64,000 nucleotides of DNA from Clarkia xantiana subsp. parviflora. Taxonomy: Eukaryota > Streptophyta > Magnoliopsida > Myrtales > Onagraceae. Made by a program: the position numbers and the translations under genes. Shown here piece by piece: positions 58,075 to 64,000 of this stretch (within the stretch, counting starts at the first letter, position 1; the number at the start of each line of letters is the position of its first letter). The notes below the pieces were generated by a model, which made no database searches, was not told the DNA's origin, and saw nothing but the letters and a program-made list of their open reading frames with translations. The DNA is taken from the NCBI GenBank assembly GCA_036873135.1, contig JAPTYO010000005.1, positions 4,256,166 to 4,320,165 of the forward strand, read 5' to 3'.

Positions 58075-58542
58075 TAGGGATGGCAACGGGTCACGGGTAC
58101 CCGCCGACCCGCGGTACCCGACCCGATTTTGACCCGAGGACCCGCCGACCCGCGGGGCGGGTTCGGGTTTGGGTTTACGGCGACCCGCCGACCCGACCCG
58201 ACCCGAGCTTTCATTTTACATATATATGTAATATATGTATATTATATAAAACTATACGGGTAATATAACACATAGTCAAAATATCAATTATTCTAATGAA
58301 TTTGGTGATTTATATTTGGATTATGAGTTAATTTAATAATTTATAATTTAAATTTGGAGTTGAATTTGAATACGGTAACATAGAATTTAGAATTTAAGAT
58401 TTAAAATGATAAATTATACCTCACACGGGTCGACCCGACCCGACCCGAAAGTTCATGGGATGGGTCCGGGTCGACCATATTGACCCGCGGGGCGGGTCCG
58501 GGTTTGGCGATACCCGCCCCGACCCGCCCATTGACATCCCTA
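58075..58542. mobile_element. 468-bp hAT MITE, TAGGGATGGCAACGGG family
   Basis: Ends TAGGGATGGCAACGGG and inverted CCCATTGACATCCCTA. It is flanked by a perfect 8-bp duplication, ACCATCAC, at 58067-58074 and 58543-58550. The arms are rich in GACCCGACCCG; the core is AT-rich. A diverged member of the 19861 family. Confidence 0.93.
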
Positions 58543-58721
58543 ACCATCACACCAGTTACCCTAAATTTTATGGTTTCAACTTTCAAACTTAAGATTTGCT
58601 ACCCTTTCACACGGTCACAACCAAAAGTCATTATCTTTCATCATCCCTCCTTCCTTCTACAATCAGTTTTCTCATTCACACAACGGGTTGTGGGACCACA
58701 GTGCACACCGATAGTCTCAAC

Positions 58722-59527
58722 CAGTGTTATCAGAACCGGAACGGAGCTCGAACCGGCAAGGCCACGACCGGATAACCCAAAGAGCATCGAACTTTAATAA
58801 CAAAAGTGAGTAGCAGGCTTCAAATAAATTATAACTAGAGCTCAATTACAAGAGCCCAATTACAAAGCTGAAGCCCAATATTACTTGCCATCAAACTTAA
58901 GTGCTAGGTTAATTGCAGGATATGGAACAGAACTTGGATTCGCTGTGACAACAACCCACTGGCTGCGACGGCTCCACCCTCCACCCTTCACCATCCACAC
59001 TCTGCACTTACATCCTTAAATCTCAAACACCCGACACAAACAGATGGAGATCTCTTCGAATCCTGCACGAGGGTTGCAAGTTGCGACTCAGTGGAAGCTT
59101 CTGGACATGGGGCTAGTTGCAAGATTTCCCTTGGCGGTGGCGGTGAGAAGGCTTGAGATATCGGCGGTAAGAGAATGACCTTAGAGGCGTGGCTGGCCTC
59201 CGGCGTAGGCGAGATTGGCCTTAGCGGAGAGCTGCTGGCTGCTGCTTGCCCTCCTCTAGGGTTCTGATTGAAGAATGAAGTTACGCTCCTGCTTTAGTTT
59301 ATGTTTTTTTTTTTTTAGTTTTTACAGATTTTCCCCCTTTATTTACACCGAACCGGTGGATCGGCGAACCGCCCGGTCCACTCAGAACCGCCCGGTTCTT
59401 TAAAAAATCGATTGTCGAACCGGGTTCGCTTATATCCTCCGGAAATATGCAAACCGGACCGGGGAGGGGTCCGATTCCGGTTCGAACCCGGTCGGACCGC
59501 CGGTCCGGTCCGGTTTTGATAACACTG
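58722..59527. mobile_element. 806-bp hAT non-autonomous element, CAGTGTTATCAG family
   Basis: Starts CAGTGTTATCAGAACCGG and ends CCGGTTTTGATAACACTG. A perfect 8-bp duplication, GTCTCAAC, flanks it at 58714-58721 and 59528-59535. The interior 58800-59290 is not arm-like and looks genic in composition (GGCGGTGGCGGTGAG, CTCCGGCGTAGGCGAG). It could be captured host sequence, but I recognise no protein. Confidence 0.93.
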
Positions 59528-59535
59528 GTCTCAAC

Positions 59536-60176
59536 TCTCAACCCAAAACCGATGTCATAACTTGGTTTAGGCATTGGGATTTGTGCCAATCCTTCTAACA
59601 CTGGTCTAGTTACTAACACTGGATTAGTTACGTTGTTCATGTTTTCTTTGTATTTTATGTTTACTTTAATATACGTATTTGTTTTGGTTTAAAATTAGGT
59701 ATTCTTCTTATAATCCTAGACTTTTCATAGGATTAAATGCTTTACTACTTTGTTCGTGATTTTTGTTTTTTTAAAATATGCTTACTTTGATATACGTGTT
59801 TTTTCTTCTATAGAATTAACTTCTTATAATTCTCATTTTTTAAGGATTAAGTGCTTGGAGTGGAGATAATTTGGTTTAATAATGTGTGGGAGAGAAAGAT
59901 GCTCTATGGCCGATCTCACACAAGATTCCATTAATATTATCCATTGTTTGTCTCATTATCTATTATATAATAGCCAAAGACCATTTTGTAACCGCCAAAT
60001 TTCTATATGATTATCTATATTACTAAGGCAGAACTTGGTTTTACACAGATACCCTTCTGAATATTAGAAGAATTAATTAATGTAATCAATTAACGTAGGG
60101 TTTTGTAGTAATTTATTATTTCTAAATATTTGAAGAAAAAACATTACAAATTGTCACTAGAAAGAATCGAACCTAT
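59536..60176. other. AT-rich intergenic DNA
   Basis: No gene seen. Two related T-rich segments (59640-59760 and 59761-59840) share TATACGTRTTT and TTCTTATAAT words, suggesting a small old duplication. Confidence 0.35.
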
Positions 60177-61629
60177 GATTTAATGCATAAAAGCCACACA
60201 TCTTTACCATCTATGCTAATAAAGTATTTACTACTCTCTTAATACTTAATTGTATTAAACGGTTCGAATACTAAAATTAACTTAAATTGTGAAAAAAAAA
60301 ATTATATCAAGTTTAAATATAATCTAAAAATTTAAAATAAATTCTAGACGGACCGAGAGAAAAAAAAAATCATCAGAATCGCATGATGATCATGTTTTGA
60401 AATTTAACTAACAATATTAATGTATTTCTAATGCATATCGTTGTAAGTTCATGATGATACGTTATGAACCAATATTATTAATACATTTTCACGAATAAAT
60501 GTTATGATACAAATCATGATTTATTGTTGAAAAGTGGTTCTTTGATTTTCCTTTTCCACTTTTAGCGTATTTTTATTATTTCAAAAAAAATTAATTGATT
60601 TTGAATAGTGACATAAATATTAGCCCTACTATTATGTGCATATTCATCTACAATTGCAAAATATAATCAAATTAATTTTTTCTTAATTGGCTTAAGTGGT
60701 TTTTCCTAATTTGTATATTAATATTAAATATTCTGATATATACTAGAAGTGTGTGTATTGTCGTCTTGGGACATAATGAGTCTGGCTTATGGAATTACAA
60801 ATGCATTATTAGCTCTGATAATATAAGAATAGAACTTGATTAAAAAAAATCACGCACCAAGGGATTCTTTGTTGTTCAACGAAAAATGAGCAAAAACATA
60901 TACCCACATACGATTTAATGCATAAAAGTCATACGTCTTTACCATATATATATGCTAATAAACTTTTGTTACTATCTTAATACTTAATTGTATTAACTGG
61001 TTCCGAATACTAAAATTCACTTAAATTGTGAAAAAAAAATATTATATCAAATTTAAAAATAATCTAAAAATTTTAAATAAATACTAGATGGACCGAGAGA
61101 AAAAATTATCGGAATCGCATGATCATGTTTGGAAATTTAACTAATAATATTAATGTATTTCTAATGCATATCGTTGTAAGCTCATGATGATACGTTAATA
61201 GCCAATAATATTAATATATTTTCACGAATAAATGTTATGATACAAAGTATGATTTATTGTTGAAAATTGGTTCTTTCATTTGTTTTTCCACTTTTAGCGT
61301 ATTTTTATTATTTCAAAAAAACTTAGTTAATTTTGAATAGTCATAACTAAATTAGCCCTACTATTATGTGCATATAAATCTACAATTGCAAAATATAATC
61401 AAATTAACTTTTTCTTAATTGGCTTAAGTGGTTTTTCCTAATATGTATATTAAATATACTGGTATATGCTAGAAGTGTGCGCATTGTCGTCTTAAGACAT
61501 AATGAGTCCGACTTTAAAGAACTACAAATTGCATTATTAGCTCTGATAATATAAGACCAAAACCTGATTTAAAAAAAATCATCCACCAAAAGGCTCTCAG
61601 TTGTTCAACGAAAAAGAAGCAAAAACACA
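60177..61629. repeat. Tandem pair of ~735-bp Helitron-like units
   Basis: 60177-60900 and 60912-61629 are collinear copies offset by 735 bp with roughly 90% identity. Shared landmarks are ATTTAATGCATAAAAG, GGACCGAGAGAAAAA, TAATGTATTTCTAATGCAT, TTTCACGAATAAATG, CCCTACTATTATGTGCATA and CTAGAAGTGTG.G.ATTGTC. A third partial unit follows at about 61770-61870, with the GC hairpin GCGCGCTACGCGCG beside CTAG at 61817. On the minus strand this reads hairpin, ~10 nt, then CTAG|T, as at a Helitron 3' end. Confidence 0.65.
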
Positions 61630-62089
61630 TTAAATGATTCTTAGTCTCTCGAGCATTATTATAATTTTTTAACAATTTGTTCAAAACTTTATATAATATG
61701 TTATATTTTACATAAATTAAGTCAATTTTTTTTGCAATGCTCACGTATGTCTATAATCATAAACAAAAGTAAATTGATATTTTAATCCACTTAAGTGGAT
61801 TTCCCTAATGCTTATACTAGATACATGCGCGCGCTACGCGCGTGCGCGTTGTCTTCATGAGAGTGTTGTAATGACATCATTAGACTGACTCCGAGAATGA
61901 TACAAGATCGGCTCGATTCCTAGGATGATACAAGAACATAACCGTATTTTCTTAAAAAAATTCAATAAAACTATGTAACATACTGTTATAATGAAAATAA
62001 AAAAAAAAACTCTAAAAAATTTAAAGTAAAATGCTCGAGGTCAATTGGGTCATGGTCGCCGGACCCAATTGACCTAGCCGGACCTAGCC

Positions 62090-62375
62090 CTAGGTCAATT
62101 TGGGGAAATGGTTTGATTTTGAAGTTTTAGGACTAAATTGAACAAAATAAAAGTTAGGGATGTATTAGATGGACTAAATTATAACAAAATTGAAAGTTTT
62201 TGGCTGGTCACGTGCATGGCACATGCCATTTAACGACTGTTTTTGACGGAACCCTAACGGAGGTACCAAAACAGTAAGGTTTGGAAACATATGGTACCAA
62301 TTCGGTACGAAAAAATACTAGTGGTATGAACAGTGTAATTTTTGCAAACATGTAGTACCAAAATGACATTTTAAC
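62090..62375. mobile_element. Remnant of the MITE family seen in the ceramide kinase intron
   Basis: Words in the order GGACTAAATTGAACAAAA, TATTAGATGGACTAAATT, AAATTGAAAGTTT, GGTCACGTG, GACGGAA and TAGTACCAAAA match the right arm of the 35541-36066 element. Only one arm is recognisable, so it is an incomplete or solo copy. Confidence 0.6.
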
Positions 62376-62477
62376 CCAAAGAATTAATGTCAGCAAGACA
62401 ACATGGTCAATTGGTCATAAATAAAGCGAAGAGTCAGAATGGCATCAGCAGTGAATGTTGTAGAAGAAGCTGCACAT

Positions 62478-62518
62478 GGCTTGCTTTGCTTTGCTTTGCT
62501 TAGCTTAGCTTAGCTTAG
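62478..62518. repeat. Pentamer microsatellite (CTTTG)n switching to (CTTAG)n
   Basis: The run TGGCTTGCTTTGCTTTGCTTTG changes after four units into CTTAG repeats (four units). It lies in the promoter or 5' UTR, ~160 bp before the likely start of the kinase-like gene. Confidence 0.85.
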
Positions 62519-62676
62519 TGACTGCTCATTACATAGATCTGTCACAGACACCTCATTCAAACTCATCACTCTCTCTCTCTCTAGACCTCCAGTCTCCGAC
62601 AGACAAGCTAACCGAAACCTCGGCTCCTGTTTCCTGCGTACTACTTACTGTCCTGCCATTTGTTGACCTAGGATCG

Positions 62677-63199
62677 ATGTCGACAGAGACGCACATGCTC
62701 CGACTGTTCCTCGCACTAACCACTTCTTTCTTCGCAGCCGCACTATTTCTCGCTCTCCTCTTCTTCTTCTGGCGGAGAACTCGACCGTATGCCGAGGATG
62801 TCGGCATCGGAGAACCCGATCGGAAAATTCACGAGGAGGAGGACGCGGCGGCGCGGCATGAGCCAGGGGCGGAGGATGAGGATCTGTTCATTTTCAAAGG
62901 CGGAGAGGACTTGACGATCGGCGACATTCTCGATGCGCCGGGAGAAGTGATCGGAAAATCGAACTACGGCACGATTTACAGGGCGCTGCTGCAGGGGAGC
63001 TCCGCCGTTAGGCTTTTGAGGTTCTTGCGGCCGCTTTGCGCTGTTAGAGGAGGCGTGTTCGTCGATGTTGTCGAGTTGTTGGGCGGAATACGACATCCGA
63101 ACCTGGTACCGCTGCTTGGGTTCTATGCGGGGCCGAGAGGGGAGAAGCTTCTTATCTGCCCGTTCTACCGCCGTGGGAATCTAGCTGACTTTATTCGTG
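62677..63199 (+). CDS. Inactive receptor-like kinase, first exon (TMKL1-like subfamily), cut by window end
   Basis: Exon 1 encodes 174 residues, then a donor at 63199 (ATTCGTG|GTTAGT); the rest lies beyond the window. Residues ~7-32 (LRLFLALTTSFFAAALFLAL) form a signal-anchor or membrane segment. An acidic juxtamembrane region (HEEEDAAARHEPGAEDEDLF) follows, then a kinase-like N-lobe: GGEDLTIGDILDAPGEVIGK, SNYGTIYRALLQ, AVRLLRFLRPLCAV, IRHPNLVPLLGFYAGPRGEK and PFYRRGNLADFI. The strand-3 VAVK lysine is replaced by VRLLR, as in plant pseudokinases of this group. There is no extracellular LRR region. I chose ATG 62677; an upstream in-frame ATG at 62518 would prepend 53 Ser-rich residues and looks like 5' UTR. 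The following intron holds a hAT MITE. Confidence 0.85.
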
Positions 63200-63649
63200 G
63201 TTAGTTTTTTTCAGTTGAATTTTCGATTTCGTCGTATGAAACATGTTTAGTAGATCTGATGTTTGAATTTCCATAAGCACAATTGGCCTAAAAAATGTTT
63301 TCTTAAGCACAAGACACTAATTAAACAAACATCTAATATTGAATCAATTTTTTTTTTTCATACAATGTGTTCAAATTATTTGATTTCAGTTCATTTGATT
63401 AAGTGGGTAGTATAGGGTTTAATTGGGTAGTTCAGTTGTCCAAATTTCAGAAATACTTCACTAACTTGGCAAATAGCTTGCCTAATTTTGCCACATAAAA
63501 TTCTCACTTTCCTTTGTTTTTTTTTTTTAAGTGATTTATCAATCAAGGAAAAAAGCAACAAGTGATTTACTTAGGAAAGTTACGATATAGCGGTTCAGAG
63601 ATTTATGCAATTTATTAGATATTTCACTTCTAAAATATATAGGAGTTAC
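63200..63649 (+). other. Intron 1 of the kinase-like gene
   Basis: AT-rich intron sequence without exon-like segments up to the hAT insertion. Confidence 0.5.
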
Positions 63650-64000
63650 TAGGGATGTCAACAGGGCGGGTCGGGGCGGGTATCGCTTGCCCCGTACCCG
63701 CCCCGCGGGTCGAGATGGTCGATCCGTACCCGCCCCACACAGTTCACGGGGCGGGGCGGGTCGACCCGCGGTCACCTATTAGTGGTATATTATATATTAT
63801 TAGCAATTTAAACCCTAAATTATATATTTACCATATACAAATTCAATTTAAAATTTAAATCACAAATAATAAATTTAACTTCAAATCCAAATACAAGTCA
63901 CAAATCCTAATTATTTTAACTATGTATTATATTACCTATATAGTTTTATATAAATATGTGTAATATATATATAAATTATCCACATACGGGGCGGGGCGGA
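63650..64000. mobile_element. hAT MITE, TAGGGATGTCAACGGG family, truncated by window end
   Basis: Starts TAGGGATGTCAACAGG and follows the 19861-20336 element base for base with only about six to eight differences over 351 bp, including one missing G at the left arm. The left flanking 8-mer is GGAGTTAC; the right end is outside the window. Confidence 0.92.

Overview
This is a nuclear chromosome segment from a flowering plant, most likely a eudicot. Genes are spliced with short exons and AT-rich GT-AG introns, two predicted proteins look plastid-directed, and intergenic DNA is full of small DNA transposons. The proteins align best, from memory, with Arabidopsis-type sequences; I cannot name the species.

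Layout. 1-2164: AT-rich DNA with a dead 5' fragment of the RNA polymerase II subunit gene NRPB2 and a small inverted-repeat element. 2165-5008: complete ITP pyrophosphatase gene. 5009-10462: a hAT MITE and a 13-copy array of a ~231-bp tandem repeat, ending ~265 bp before a complete TIC22-like gene (10463-13007). A 730-bp Mutator-like element lies just after it. 16117-19115: complete plastid PurM/AIR synthetase gene. 21718-23922: complete S-adenosylhomocysteine hydrolase. 26918-29967: RhoGAP protein with an unusual GC-AG intron. 31064-36475: complete ceramide kinase, with nested Mutator-like elements in its last intron. 37977-39743 (minus): kelch/F-box-associated-like propeller protein behind an N-terminal membrane anchor.

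40-53 kb is a graveyard: two partial copies of the kelch-like gene, a decayed cyclin-T gene flanked by 328-bp direct repeats that are themselves esterase (DUF676) gene fragments, and two 5'-truncated LINEs. 54043-55533 (minus) encodes a degenerate IRE1-like pseudokinase with a KEN-like tail, whose start-exon region has been triplicated. 56-62 kb holds more hAT MITEs and a tandem pair of ~735-bp Helitron-like units. The window ends inside the first intron of an inactive receptor-like kinase gene, which carries another hAT MITE.

The intact genes are housekeeping genes with independent promoters, not an operon. ITPase, AIR synthetase and SAHH all touch purine or adenosine metabolism, but linkage is better explained by ancient gene order. 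The most unusual parts are the structured tandem array, the gene-fragment mosaic at 41-53 kb and the IRE1-like pseudokinase. I found no clear new multi-gene system. Exon coordinates were derived by hand from splice signals and reading frame.
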